Assembly: GCF_000770585.1 (NCBI RefSeq)
Contig: NZ_JNCF01000006.1
Location: 1 to 64,000, forward strand
Length of the DNA: 64,000 nt
Source: Legionella norrlandica
GTDB taxonomy: Bacteria; Pseudomonadota; Gammaproteobacteria; Legionellales; Legionellaceae
Reading direction: 5' to 3'
Shown here: in pieces, positions 18,144-27,608 of the stretch
Layout: every line of letters starts with the position of its first letter
Position numbering within the stretch: position 1 is the first letter of the stretch
Translations under genes and position numbers: made by a program
The notes under the pieces: model-generated
Told to the model about the DNA's origin: nothing
The model's database searches: none
What the model saw: the letters and a program-made list of their open reading frames with translations, nothing else

Positions 18144-19157
18144 ATGATTGATGATTATAAAACTGCCATTGTCATGGCGGTTTATAAACCTAATCCAGAA
18201 ATTTTTTTCCAACAATTGCTGTCTATAAAGCATCAAACTTATAGCAATTTTATTTGTTTTTGCCTTAGCGATGGCCCTCATAATGGGCTTTTCACAAGAA
18301 CTTCAGAAAAAATTGCTGATGATCGCTTTAGGTTCATTGATAGCGAAATCAAAGTCGGCTTTTATGATAATTTCAAGCGGGGGTTAAGTCTGGTTACTGA
18401 TGAATTTGATTTTATTGCTTTGAGTGATCAAGATGATGTTTGGCACCCTAATAATTTAGAAAAAAAAATAAGCCATGCTCTTCAAACTAGTGCAGAATTA
18501 GTATATAGCGACGCAAGATTAATTGATGAACATAATAAGCTTATTGCACATTCATTATTTAAGTATAGTGACCTCCCCTCAAAAACCTCAAAAACAGACA
18601 TTTTGCTAGTAAATAGTTTATTTGGCATGAGTATGGTATTTACCTCAAGAATATTAAAATTCGCGTTACCATTCCCTCCTAAGAATAATGTTTACATGAG
18701 TTATCATGATTGGTGGTTGGGGATAATTGCTATCTCAATGGCTAAAGTGTCTTTTCTGGAGGAAGCAACAGTAGATTACCGTCAGCATATCAATAATCTA
18801 GTGGGATCAGGTATGCAAAGAACTGCAATTAGAAAATTTAGAACTTGTTTGCGTTGTGTTGTTATCTATCCTTTTTACCCTAAGTACAGTATCACACGTT
18901 ATTGTAAAAGAAACCGATTGTACAAAGATTTGCAAAAACATTTAATGCGTTTCAATAAGAAGCAAGAGAAACTAAAAAATCTGAAAATAACTTTCCAAGA
19001 TTTTAAAAGGATCTTAAAAGGAAAAAATATAACTCTTATAGCATTCTGCTGGCTTATGCTGCTGGCTCAAGCTTATCTTGGTTTTAAGCCCACAAGAAAA
19101 ATGGCTTTGAGAATTTATCGACGAGTTAAATTAGACAGAAATTTTATGAATACTTAA
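18144..19157 (+). CDS. Glycosyltransferase family 2 protein
   Basis: GT-A sugar transferase of the inverting GT2 family. The N-terminus KTAIVMAVYKPNPEIFFQQL is the nucleotide-sugar-binding start, and FIALSDQDDVWHPNNLEKK near residue 92 holds the DxD-type motif with the DQDDVW form common in rhamnosyl- and related transferases. A hydrophobic C-terminal segment (IAFCWLMLLAQAYLGF) suggests membrane association. I start at ATG 18144 (MIDDYKTAI). It ends tail to tail with the kpsT-like gene, with no gap. Confidence 0.82.
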   Translation: MIDDYKTAIVMAVYKPNPEIFFQQLLSIKHQTYSNFICFCLSDGPHNGLFTRTSEKIADDRFRFIDSEIKVGFYDNFKRGLSLVTDEFDFIALSDQDDVWHPNNLEKKISHALQTSAELVYSDARLIDEHNKLIAHSLFKYSDLPSKTSKTDILLVNSLFGMSMVFTSRILKFALPFPPKNNVYMSYHDWWLGIIAISMAKVSFLEEATVDYRQHINNLVGSGMQRTAIRKFRTCLRCVVIYPFYPKYSITRYCKRNRLYKDLQKHLMRFNKKQEKLKNLKITFQDFKRILKGKNITLIAFCWLMLLAQAYLGFKPTRKMALRIYRRVKLDRNFMNT

Positions 19158-19847
19158 TTAAGCTATGGCTTCCTTATTCCGAGCAACCTGGCAATCTTCT
19201 TTGTAACGCTGGATTAATTTTGTAAGGTCTGTTTCGTATTGTAATACCCCATGGTTGAGATAAATTCCTTGATCGCAAAATTTACCCAACTCACCTAAAT
19301 TATGCGATACCATTATTATACCTTTCCCTTTTGCTCGTTCTTCCAGTACTTGTCTGCATTTTTCCTTGAAGCTTGCATCGCCTACTGCCATCACCTCATC
19401 TATGACATAAAAATCAAATTCAAAAGCAACGGACATTCCAAAAGCTACACGTGATCGCATTCCAGAGCTAAAAGTCATCATTGGCATATCAAAGTAATTC
19501 CCAATTTCAGCAAAATCGCGCACAAACTCAACAAGTTCTGTTGTTTTTTCTTTATTGTAATTGAATAGGCGACAAACAAATTTAATATTTTCTCGTGCTG
19601 TCAACGTAGGGATAAATCCCCTACTAACCCCTATTGGCCAGGATATTGAACTGGTGCGAATTACGCGTCCGCGATTGGGTTCTTCTATCCCACAAAGGAC
19701 TCGGAGTAAAGTTGACTTACCAGCGCCATTAGGTCCTAATAGAGCTAGACGACCTCCTTTTGGCAATTCCAGGTTCAAGTTTTCAAAAACGATCTTTGAT
19801 TTTCCATTGACCTTATAATACTTCGTAATCCCTTCTGCTTTAATCAT
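19158..19847 (-). CDS. Capsule/O-antigen ABC exporter ATP-binding protein (KpsT/Wzt type)
   Basis: ATPase of a polysaccharide ABC exporter acting at the inner membrane. Walker A is LGPNGAGKST near residue 40. The signature SSGMRSRVAFGMS is the KpsT/Wzt form of the LSGGQ motif, and Walker B is DFYVIDEVMAVGD. At 229 residues it lacks the C-terminal carbohydrate-binding domain of O-antigen Wzt. That favours a KpsT-like capsule exporter, where the polymer end is not recognised by that domain. The permease gene precedes it by 15 bases. Confidence 0.92.
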   Translation of the reverse strand: MIKAEGITKYYKVNGKSKIVFENLNLELPKGGRLALLGPNGAGKSTLLRVLCGIEEPNRGRVIRTSSISWPIGVSRGFIPTLTARENIKFVCRLFNYNKEKTTELVEFVRDFAEIGNYFDMPMMTFSSGMRSRVAFGMSVAFEFDFYVIDEVMAVGDASFKEKCRQVLEERAKGKGIIMVSHNLGELGKFCDQGIYLNHGVLQYETDLTKLIQRYKEDCQVARNKEAIA

Positions 19848-19862
19848 TCGATCTCTCCCTAA

Positions 19863-20678
19863 CTAATGTTCCTCGATTTCTATCATAATTTTTTGGCGAA
19901 ATGCTATGTAAGCCATCAAACCTAATAATAGAGATACAGTCGCGCAAAACCAAAGATAAGGCATGCTTGCGGCAGTTTGGAAGGGTGCAGCGATTGAAAA
20001 AGCTTGTCGTGATAATTCATTACATTGAAACAAAGGATTATAGGACATGATGGTTAGCAAAGGCTCAGGAACTAAATTCGCAGGAATAAAAACACCTGAA
20101 ACCAGATATAAGATTCTTGAAAGTATAGTAATAATTCGTCTTATAAACAGAAAGAAGAAACCGGCAACAGATAAGATAAAGGCAATCCCAAATAAAAATA
20201 GTGTGAAGGCAAAAAAAGTTTCGAATAACATGAGAGGGTTATACAGTGTCCATTTGATGTCAATCCACCAAAAGAGAATCAAAATCAACAGGTAGCTGGC
20301 AATCAAAATAAGTGCCTCAGTGATTACCATTGCGATAACCGTATCAATTGGTTTTATTTGTCGAAACATATACAAGGCTTTGTCGGTTACAATCTGTGTT
20401 GGGGCTTTCCCTAGTACATTGGAGAACAACATGAAGGGCATTACCCCGAGTAGAATAAAGAGCGGAAGTGGTAATTCGCTATCAGCATGTCTGCCCAGAG
20501 CTATCCGCACAAAAATCCAAACTGCAACATGCATTAAGGGGGTTAAAAAAATCCAAATGAACCCAAATGAGCGTGTTGAGCGAACGTTATTAAGGAATTT
20601 TTTTTGGATATCGCGGATTACTAGACAGGTTATGGCAGAATACATGACTTGCCAAGATGATCTGACTCCAATGCTCAT
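19863..20678 (-). CDS. Capsule/O-antigen ABC exporter permease (KpsM/Wzm type)
   Basis: Membrane subunit of the same exporter, ABC2-type, 271 residues, about six membrane helices. The segment RDIQKKFLNNVRSTRSFGFIW near residue 21 is the amphipathic N-terminal part before the first helix. The end (PLFQCNELSRQAF, YIAFRQKIMIEIEEH) is like KpsM. I start at ATG 20678 (MSIGVRSSW), with AAAGGA upstream. The open frame runs further, to 20963, but would then overlap cysD on the other strand. Confidence 0.9.
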   Translation of the reverse strand: MSIGVRSSWQVMYSAITCLVIRDIQKKFLNNVRSTRSFGFIWIFLTPLMHVAVWIFVRIALGRHADSELPLPLFILLGVMPFMLFSNVLGKAPTQIVTDKALYMFRQIKPIDTVIAMVITEALILIASYLLILILFWWIDIKWTLYNPLMLFETFFAFTLFLFGIAFILSVAGFFFLFIRRIITILSRILYLVSGVFIPANLVPEPLLTIMSYNPLFQCNELSRQAFSIAAPFQTAASMPYLWFCATVSLLLGLMAYIAFRQKIMIEIEEH

Positions 20679-20837
20679 AGATATTCCTTTCTTACCAGAC
20701 AAGTATTTCAGATGCCGATGCTTAAAATTACCATTGCTGGTAATCATATCAAATGTCAATCCAAAAGGCTTGACTCCTAAATTAAAATTCGATGAAATGC
20801 TGCAATGCAGGAGTATAATTAATTTGTAAGGGATTAT

Positions 20838-21737
20838 ATGAGTCTTTCCTACCTTAAACAATTGGAAGCTGAGAGTATCTATATTTTCCGTGAAGTAGTC
20901 GCCGAAGCAGATAATCCAGTCATGCTCTATTCTATAGGCAAAGACAGTTCTGTGTTGCTTCACTTGGCTTTAAAAGCATTTTATCCTGCTAAAATACCTT
21001 TTCCAATTCTTCATGTTGATACTGGCTGGAAATTTAAGGACATGTATATTTTCAGAGATGCCATAGCAAAAAAGCATAATCTGAATCTTCTTGTTCACAC
21101 CAATGAAGAAGGAATTAAAAATAATATTAATCCATTTATTCATGGTTCAGCTATACATACTGATGTGATGAAAACAGCAGCGCTTAAACAAGCATTGGAT
21201 CATTATCAATTTGATGCTGCTTTTGGTGGCGCCAGAAGGGATGAAGAGAAATCACGAGCAAAAGAACGTATCTTCTCTTTCAGAAATTCTCAGCACAGAT
21301 GGGATCCCAAAAATCAGAGGCCGGAGCTTTGGTCTTTATATAATACTCGAAAAAACAAAGGAGAAAGCATTAGGGTTTTTCCTTTATCTAACTGGACAGA
21401 GATTGATATTTGGCAATACATATATTTTGAAAACGTTGAAATTGTTCCTCTGTATTTTGCTGCCCTGAGGCCGGTCGTTGAGCGTGATGGCGTTCTTATA
21501 ATGGTTGATGATGAACGCATACCTCTGCGTAAAAATGAAACACCTAAAGAGCAAATGGTCCGGTTTAGAACTTTAGGATGTTATCCATTGACCGGTGCAA
21601 TTCGCTCCAGTGCGGATACTCTACCCAAAATTATTTATGAGCTCATGGCTAGTAAACAAAGTGAACGGCAAGGACGTGTAATTGATAACGATAGTCAATC
21701 TTCAATGGAGAAAAAAAAGGAAGAAGGGTATTTTTAA
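20838..21737 (+). CDS. cysD: Sulfate adenylyltransferase subunit 2
   Basis: CysD is the PP-loop ATPase-type subunit that, with CysN, makes adenosine 5'-phosphosulfate from sulfate and ATP. Motifs: [13 protein letters not shown] near residue 31 (PP-loop), [13 protein letters not shown] near residue 60, [21 protein letters not shown] near residue 130, and the C-terminal [12 protein letters not shown]. Length is 299 residues, as usual. It heads a three-gene cysD-cysNC-cysQ operon lying between the exporter genes and a sulfotransferase, divergent from the exporter. Confidence 0.96.
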   Translation: MSLSYLKQLEAESIYIFREVVAEADNPVMLYSIGKDSSVLLHLALKAFYPAKIPFPILHVDTGWKFKDMYIFRDAIAKKHNLNLLVHTNEEGIKNNINPFIHGSAIHTDVMKTAALKQALDHYQFDAAFGGARRDEEKSRAKERIFSFRNSQHRWDPKNQRPELWSLYNTRKNKGESIRVFPLSNWTEIDIWQYIYFENVEIVPLYFAALRPVVERDGVLIMVDDERIPLRKNETPKEQMVRFRTLGCYPLTGAIRSSADTLPKIIYELMASKQSERQGRVIDNDSQSSMEKKKEEGYF

Positions 21738-21738
21738 T

Positions 21739-23664
21739 ATGGAAGAAACAACCATTCCAAGCGGGCTTAGAGAACAACCTGCCAGCATGACCGAATTTCT
21801 GGAAATTCATGAAAAAAAGAGTTTGCTGCGTTTTATTACCTGTGGTTCTGTGGATGATGGAAAGTCTACCTTAATTGGCCGATTATTGTTTGAAACCGGT
21901 ATGATTTTTGATAATGAACTGGATGCACTGAAAAGAGATAGTCAAAAATTTGGAACCACCGGCAGTGATATTGATCTGGCCCTTTTAGTTGATGGGTTGG
22001 TCTCTGAACGCGAACAAGGCATTACTATCGACGTGGCCTATCGCTTTTTCACTACCCCGCGCCGTAAATTTATAGTTGCTGATACTCCTGGCCATGAACA
22101 GTATACTCGCAATATGGCGACAGGTGCTTCAACAGCCGATTTGGCTGTTGTTATGATTGATAGTCGCAAAGGAATACTTACCCAGACAAAACGGCACAGT
22201 TTTATTGTTTCTTTATTGGGTGTAAAACAGGTTATTGTCGCAGTCAATAAAATGGACTTGATAGGGTATGAGCAGCAACAATTTCTGGACATTGAACGTT
22301 CTTATCGCCAATTTGCAGCCAGTTTAGGTTTCGAGCATATTTCAGTGATTCCAGTTTCTGCGTTAAAAGGGGATAATATTAGTGTTTATAGTTCTATGAT
22401 GCCATGGTATCAAGGGCAAACTTTACTGAACGCACTCGAATCTGCTGAAATAAAAACCAATCAAAATAGTGGGCCATTCCGTTTCCCAGTGCAATGGGTA
22501 AACAGACCTAATTCCGGTTTTCGTGGTTACGCTGGTACAGTAGTCAGTGGCAGTATAAAACCAGGCGAAGCGGTACAGATCCAGCCATCAGGAAAGACAA
22601 CCAGGGTGAACAGTATTATAACCTATGATGGTGAACAAGGCATGGCTTTCACTGGCCAATCGATCACTCTAACTTTGGAAGATGAAGTTGATGTTTCGAG
22701 AGGTGATGTGATTACCAATAGACAATCTCCATGCGAGGTAGCTGCACAATTTCAGTCCACTATATTATGGATGTCCAACAGTCCTATGATTAGAGGACGG
22801 CAGTATATTTTGAAGTGTGCCACCCAGACGGCATTATGTATCCCTAATTCTCCTAAATATCAACTTGATGTGAATACTGGAGAACATAAAGCAGCGGATA
22901 AATTGGAGTTGAATCAAATAGGTGTTTGTGACATTTCACTTAACAAGGAAATTACTTTTGAGCCTTATGAAAAAAATAAAACATTAGGTGGTTTTATTTT
23001 AATAGATCGGTTATCTAATGAAACTGTGGCATGTGGCTGGTTAAACTTTGCATTAAGACGCTCTGCCAATATTCATAAACAGGAATTAATGGTAAATAAG
23101 CCAAGCCGAGCCAGCATTAAAGGCCACCATTCTTGCGTGCTCTGGTTAACAGGGCTCTCTGGTGCAGGGAAGTCTACTATCGCGAATATTGTCGAATCAA
23201 AACTCAATCAACTAAAAATTCACACTATTTTATTGGATGGTGACAATATTCGACATGGACTGAATAAAGACTTGGGTTTTACTGAACGCGATCGTGTTGA
23301 AAATATCAGGAGAATAGCAGAAGTGGCCAAGTTAATGTGTGATGCGGGTTTAATTTGTATTGTATCCTTTATTTCTCCTTTTGAACATGAGCGTTTAATG
23401 GCAAAAGAGCTGATTGGAGAAACCGAATTTTTTGAACTTTTTATAGATACGCCGCTAGAAATTGCTGAAATACGTGATACAAAAGGGTTGTACAAAAAAG
23501 CTCGTCGTGGTGAGATTAAAAATTTTACCGGGATAGATAGTCCTTATCAACCACCTAAAAATCCATCCTTAACTATCAATACAATAGAACAAAGTGTGGA
23601 ACAAGCAGCAGTAGCTATAATCAATTTATTAAAAGAAAAGGAAATTATTTCGTGCAGGACATAA
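21739..23664 (+). CDS. cysNC: Bifunctional sulfate adenylyltransferase large subunit / APS kinase
   Basis: Fusion of CysN (GTPase subunit of ATP sulfurylase) with CysC (APS kinase), so one protein plus CysD gives PAPS. The CysN G-domain shows CGSVDDGKSTLIGRLLFE near residue 33, DTPGHEQYTRNM near 113 and NKMDLI near 172. The CysC part starts near residue 460 with WLTGLSGAGKSTIAN as P-loop, then DGDNIRHGLNKDLGF and the substrate stretch GIDSPYQPP. I start at ATG 21739, two bases after cysD ends. NodQ-like fusions are often used to make PAPS for carbohydrate sulfation. Confidence 0.95.
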   Translation: MEETTIPSGLREQPASMTEFLEIHEKKSLLRFITCGSVDDGKSTLIGRLLFETGMIFDNELDALKRDSQKFGTTGSDIDLALLVDGLVSEREQGITIDVAYRFFTTPRRKFIVADTPGHEQYTRNMATGASTADLAVVMIDSRKGILTQTKRHSFIVSLLGVKQVIVAVNKMDLIGYEQQQFLDIERSYRQFAASLGFEHISVIPVSALKGDNISVYSSMMPWYQGQTLLNALESAEIKTNQNSGPFRFPVQWVNRPNSGFRGYAGTVVSGSIKPGEAVQIQPSGKTTRVNSIITYDGEQGMAFTGQSITLTLEDEVDVSRGDVITNRQSPCEVAAQFQSTILWMSNSPMIRGRQYILKCATQTALCIPNSPKYQLDVNTGEHKAADKLELNQIGVCDISLNKEITFEPYEKNKTLGGFILIDRLSNETVACGWLNFALRRSANIHKQELMVNKPSRASIKGHHSCVLWLTGLSGAGKSTIANIVESKLNQLKIHTILLDGDNIRHGLNKDLGFTERDRVENIRRIAEVAKLMCDAGLICIVSFISPFEHERLMAKELIGETEFFELFIDTPLEIAEIRDTKGLYKKARRGEIKNFTGIDSPYQPPKNPSLTINTIEQSVEQAAVAIINLLKEKEIISCRT

Positions 23665-24539
23665 TTTCCAAGTTAGTAGAGGTGTGTTGGCAGGCTGCTG
23701 ATGCCATCATGGCATGTTATGATGATGACTTTAATTATACCCCAAAAAAAGATGGTTCTCCCCTGACTAAAGCAGATCTGGCTTCTCATCACATCATTGT
23801 GAAGGCACTTTCTGCACTTACTCCCAATATTAAAATTATTTCAGAGGAATCAAGTCAATTAATCCGTACAAAAGTAATCATTAATCCTCCTATCTCAACT
23901 TCCTTGATAGCGGGATCCACGAATCTACGAATTTCATTAGAGGGAGAGGGAGTCCTTAGCGATCTTAAGCCTGAGCAGTTGCATGATGAGCTAGATAATG
24001 AATTCTGGCTAGTCGACCCTTTGGATGGTACTAAAGAGTTTATTAAAAAAAATGGCGAGTTCACGATAAATATAGCTCTCGTGCGGGAACAAAACCCAAT
24101 CCTGGGGTTAGTATGTTGCCCGGCATTTAATGAAATTTACATAGGTCACGTAGGCCATGTTTGTTATAAACAAAAGCGCCATAGTGAGCAAATTACATTG
24201 AAACTCGAACCACATCAACCAGAAGAATACATCGTTATCGGCAGTCGCTCACATGGTAATCAGAAAGAAATGGGTGATTTCCTGAAAGATAAGAAAGTAA
24301 AAGAGTTTCTAACGGTAGGTTCGTCTTTAAAGTTTTGCCGAATTGCAGAAGGGAAAGCTCATCTTTATCCAAGATTCGGAAGAACAATGGAGTGGGATAC
24401 AGCAGCAGGCCACGCAGTGCTTATGTCAGCAGGTGGGGAAGTAAAGGAACTAGATGGAAAGCCTTTATACTATGGGAAAGCGAGATTAGAAAATCCCCAT
24501 TTTCTGGCAAGTTTTAAATGTGCCGAGAGCTTTCCTTGA
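23652..24539 (+). CDS. cysQ: 3'(2'),5'-bisphosphate nucleotidase CysQ
   Basis: CysQ dephosphorylates PAP, the product left after PAPS is used, and so prevents inhibition of sulfotransferases. It is a lithium-sensitive inositol-monophosphatase-fold enzyme. The metal site WLVDPLDGTKEFIKKNGEF is near residue 116, the upstream ISEES near residue 64, and EWDTAAGHAVLMSAGG near residue 246. It starts with GTG at 23652, overlapping cysNC by 13 bases, with AAAAGGA upstream. A 13-residue insert-like stretch after residue 75 is longer than in E. coli CysQ. Confidence 0.93.
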   Translation: MQDIISKLVEVCWQAADAIMACYDDDFNYTPKKDGSPLTKADLASHHIIVKALSALTPNIKIISEESSQLIRTKVIINPPISTSLIAGSTNLRISLEGEGVLSDLKPEQLHDELDNEFWLVDPLDGTKEFIKKNGEFTINIALVREQNPILGLVCCPAFNEIYIGHVGHVCYKQKRHSEQITLKLEPHQPEEYIVIGSRSHGNQKEMGDFLKDKKVKEFLTVGSSLKFCRIAEGKAHLYPRFGRTMEWDTAAGHAVLMSAGGEVKELDGKPLYYGKARLENPHFLASFKCAESFP

Positions 24540-24684
24540 AAAAGTTGGGTATTGCTTTGGATTATAGTAACGAGGGTGATTGTTTATTAGGTAATTAATG
24601 ACATGGTTGGGTTTCACACAAGTACTATTCATGTTCCTAACCTAGGATTTACTTAATAAAGGTGCTTAATCTCTAATTATGCAA

Positions 24685-25644
24685 TTAAGAACAAATCGTT
24701 TTTTTTGTCTTAAGTTTATTGTAAGAAATGCATTGTCCTGTTTTACTGACTACAACGTTCACGTTTTGATCTGCTTTAGTATCTTGGGGCAAGGAAAATT
24801 GATAGCCAACGAATGAGGCTCTTGGAAGTTGTAAATAACTCCAATTTCTGGAAAACAGAGAAGCTTGAGTTGAACCAATTTGTTCCTCATCTAAATAAAT
24901 GTCAAGAACTACGGGTTCATCACTATTACTGTAGTAAGCAACACCGTGAATAATATTATGGCGATCAATATCAGCAAATCCATACACCCAAGGTTGGCAT
25001 GAATTAAAAATGCGCAGTCGTTCTTCAAAAATTATTTGGGCTTTGTCATATAATTGCTGATCATTTGTTATCAAATTCTGGACACTGTTTATTGCATCAG
25101 AATCAATAGCAAATTCCGAGCTGGTTTCGTTTAAGTGCAACATTTCAAGATTTAACTGATATTGATGGTTAATTAGCTTTATAGACTGGTCATACTCCTC
25201 AGTTAACCCAATAAATCCAATTAATTCTAAGGGAACACCACGTAACATGAAGGCTTGGCATTCGTATTTACTAGGGATTTTAATAAATTCATAAAATGAG
25301 CCTTTATAACCATTATCTCTTACGTAATGCAGATAATGAGAAATAATTTGTTCCAAGGGATTTCTAACGAAAGTCATTGCTTGAGAAATGCCAAAAAATG
25401 GTAAGTATTTCATAATTCGAACATGACCCGAAATGGCACTAATCTCCTCAATTTCTTTAAAAAAATTGTAAGTATCCCTGTTGCCATTATAAAAATAATC
25501 AATGATTACCTTGGAAGTTTCAACGGAGGAAGGGCTATAGTCATACATTATTTTATTAAGGCCAAAAAAAGACTCCAAACTTTTGCGAAAGCTGGTCCCT
25601 CCGGTTTTCGGAATATGAACAAAAAAAATTTTATTCTCAGCCAT
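24685..25644 (-). CDS. Sulfotransferase (Sulfotransfer_2-type)
   Basis: Likely PAPS-dependent carbohydrate sulfotransferase. The N-terminal FFVHIPKTGGTSFRKSLE (residues 6-23) is the 5'-phosphosulfate-binding loop of the heparan-sulfate 2-O type. SGHVRIMKYLPFFGIS and TFVRNPLEQIISHYLHY near residues 95-125 form the 3'-phosphate-binding part. The length is 319 residues. I start at ATG 25644 (MAENKIFF), because the upstream part lacks family similarity. It faces the end of cysQ and is divergent from the next glycosyltransferase. With CysD, CysNC and CysQ it completes a sulfation module. Confidence 0.82.
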   Translation of the reverse strand: MAENKIFFVHIPKTGGTSFRKSLESFFGLNKIMYDYSPSSVETSKVIIDYFYNGNRDTYNFFKEIEEISAISGHVRIMKYLPFFGISQAMTFVRNPLEQIISHYLHYVRDNGYKGSFYEFIKIPSKYECQAFMLRGVPLELIGFIGLTEEYDQSIKLINHQYQLNLEMLHLNETSSEFAIDSDAINSVQNLITNDQQLYDKAQIIFEERLRIFNSCQPWVYGFADIDRHNIIHGVAYYSNSDEPVVLDIYLDEEQIGSTQASLFSRNWSYLQLPRASFVGYQFSLPQDTKADQNVNVVVSKTGQCISYNKLKTKKTICS

Positions 25645-25740
25645 GATATAATAATGTAACAGAATTCCAGCAATGTATTCCTGATTATACCCTAGTACTA
25701 TAGAATAGAAACATGAATTTTGATTAATAAGGAAGTTGGT

Positions 25741-27440
25741 GTGAACAGATTTCAAGTTTTAAAAAAACACTTGAAGTATCATAAATGGATTAAAAAGAAC
25801 GAAACCAAGAAAAGAAAATATGACTTTGATATCAATCCATTAATATCGGTAGTCATGCCAACATACAATACCAATCCAATTTTTCTAAGAAGAACCATCA
25901 AATCAGTACTTAACCAAGATTATGCCAATTGGGAATTATGCATTGCAGACGATGCATCAACAAATCCTTTTACTATAAAAATTCTCAAACGATACAATAA
26001 CCATCCTAAAATTAAAATCAAATTTCGAGAAACGAATCAACACATCTCAAAAACAACAAATGAGGCATTTGAATTAGCGACAGGAGAGTTTATTGCTTTT
26101 TTGGATCATGATGATCTTCTTGCTCCTAATGCACTCTCTGAAGTAGTGCAAGCTATAAATAACAACCCCTTTGTCAAATTGATTTATAGTGATGAAGATA
26201 AAATAAGTGCTGTAGGTTTCCGAAAAGAACCTCTGTTCAAACCAGATTTTAATTATGATTTACTTCTGAGTATGAATTATATTTGTCACCTTTGCGTCAT
26301 TAAAAAGGACCTATTGCGTCAGGTTGGTGGACTTCGTATCGGCTTTGAAGGGAGCCAGGATTACGATTTATTGTTAAGATGTTTGTCTTTTATTAGGGAA
26401 GATGAAATTTTGCATATCCCCAAAATTTTATATCACTGGCGTACTAGCAAAAATTCGGTGGCTAGAACAATAAAAAATAAGGATTATGCAACCCAGGCTG
26501 GTCAAGAGCTCTTCAGGAATATCTCAACAATAATCAAATTAAAGCTAGTGTTGAAAAAGGAGTAATCTATACCACTTATCGCGTGAAATACCATCTGCCT
26601 GAAAATCTGCCATTAGTGAGTTTAATCATTCCAACAAAAGATAAGGTTGAGATACTCAAAAAATGTGTCCAATCTATTATCGAAAAAACCACCTATCTCC
26701 ATTACGAAATAATTATTATAAATAATCAAAGTGTCGAAGAGGAAACATTTAAATTTTTTGATGATTTAAGAACACAGAAAAGTAATATCAAAATTCTGGA
26801 TTATGATCACCCTTTTAATTATTCTGCTATGAATAACTATGCGGTGGAGCACCATTGTCAAGGCGATATAATCGGTTTGCTTAATAATGATGTAGAAGTT
26901 ATCAGCCCAGACTGGCTATCAGAAATGGTTTCTCATGCTATTAGGAAAAATGTGGGTTGTGTTGGAGCAAAACTGTATTATCCCAATAATACGATTCAAC
27001 ATGCTGGCATTATTTTAGGTATTGGGGGTGTTGCAGGACACTCCCATAAACATTTTTCTGATAGATCACCAGGTTATTTTGGCCGCTTATTCCTTATTCA
27101 AAATTTGTCTGCAGTGACAGGGGCTTGTTTAGTAGTAAAAAAGTCGATCTACCAGGAAGTGAATGGATTGAACGAAGATTTTTTAAAAGTAGCCTTTAAT
27201 GATGTTGATTTTTGTCTTAAGGTCAGACGATTAGGGTACAAGAATCTATGGACCCCTTACGCCAAACTTTATCACTATGAGTCTCTTTCCAGAGGCTATG
27301 AAGACACGCCTGAGAAAATGGTGAGATTTAGTAATGAGATTAAATACATGACAGAAACATGGGGCGATATATTGAAATATGATCCTTACTACAATCCCAA
27401 TTTAACATTGGAAGCGGAGAATTTTTCTTTTTCTATATAA
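25741..27440 (+). pseudogene. Two-domain GT2 glycosyltransferase, frameshifted
   Basis: Two GT2 domains in one protein, an arrangement common in surface glycan clusters. Domain 1: LISVVMPTYNTNP, then FLDHDDLLAPNAL and SGDED-like IYSDEDKIS. Domain 2: VSLIIPTKDKVEILKKCVQS, GLLNNDVEVI and VTGACLVVKKS. The first reading frame ends at 26565 in an unrelated tail (NISTIIKLKLVLKKE). Adding one base at about 26517-26521 turns this into a continuous linker (YLNNNQIKASVEKGVIYTTY) that runs into domain 2. I start at GTG 25741 with AAGGAAG upstream. The missing base need not be C or G here, unlike the other breaks. Confidence 0.78.
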
Positions 27441-27608
27441 AACGGGCCTTTTCCTGAGCACCTTATTGCCATTGCACTACTAAATATTAGAAACCTGCAA
27501 GGAATAATTTATAAATTTAAACGACTTTTCGTCAGAGGATGCAGATGTTCTCTAAATGGATACTTTATTAATGGAAGTTTTAAATATTATGAAAGAGGTT
27601 ATTTAATT

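Noticed and set aside
20320-20829. 169-codon forward ORF opposite the KpsM-like gene
   Set aside because: It lies antisense to the permease, whose membrane topology and family motifs are clear.
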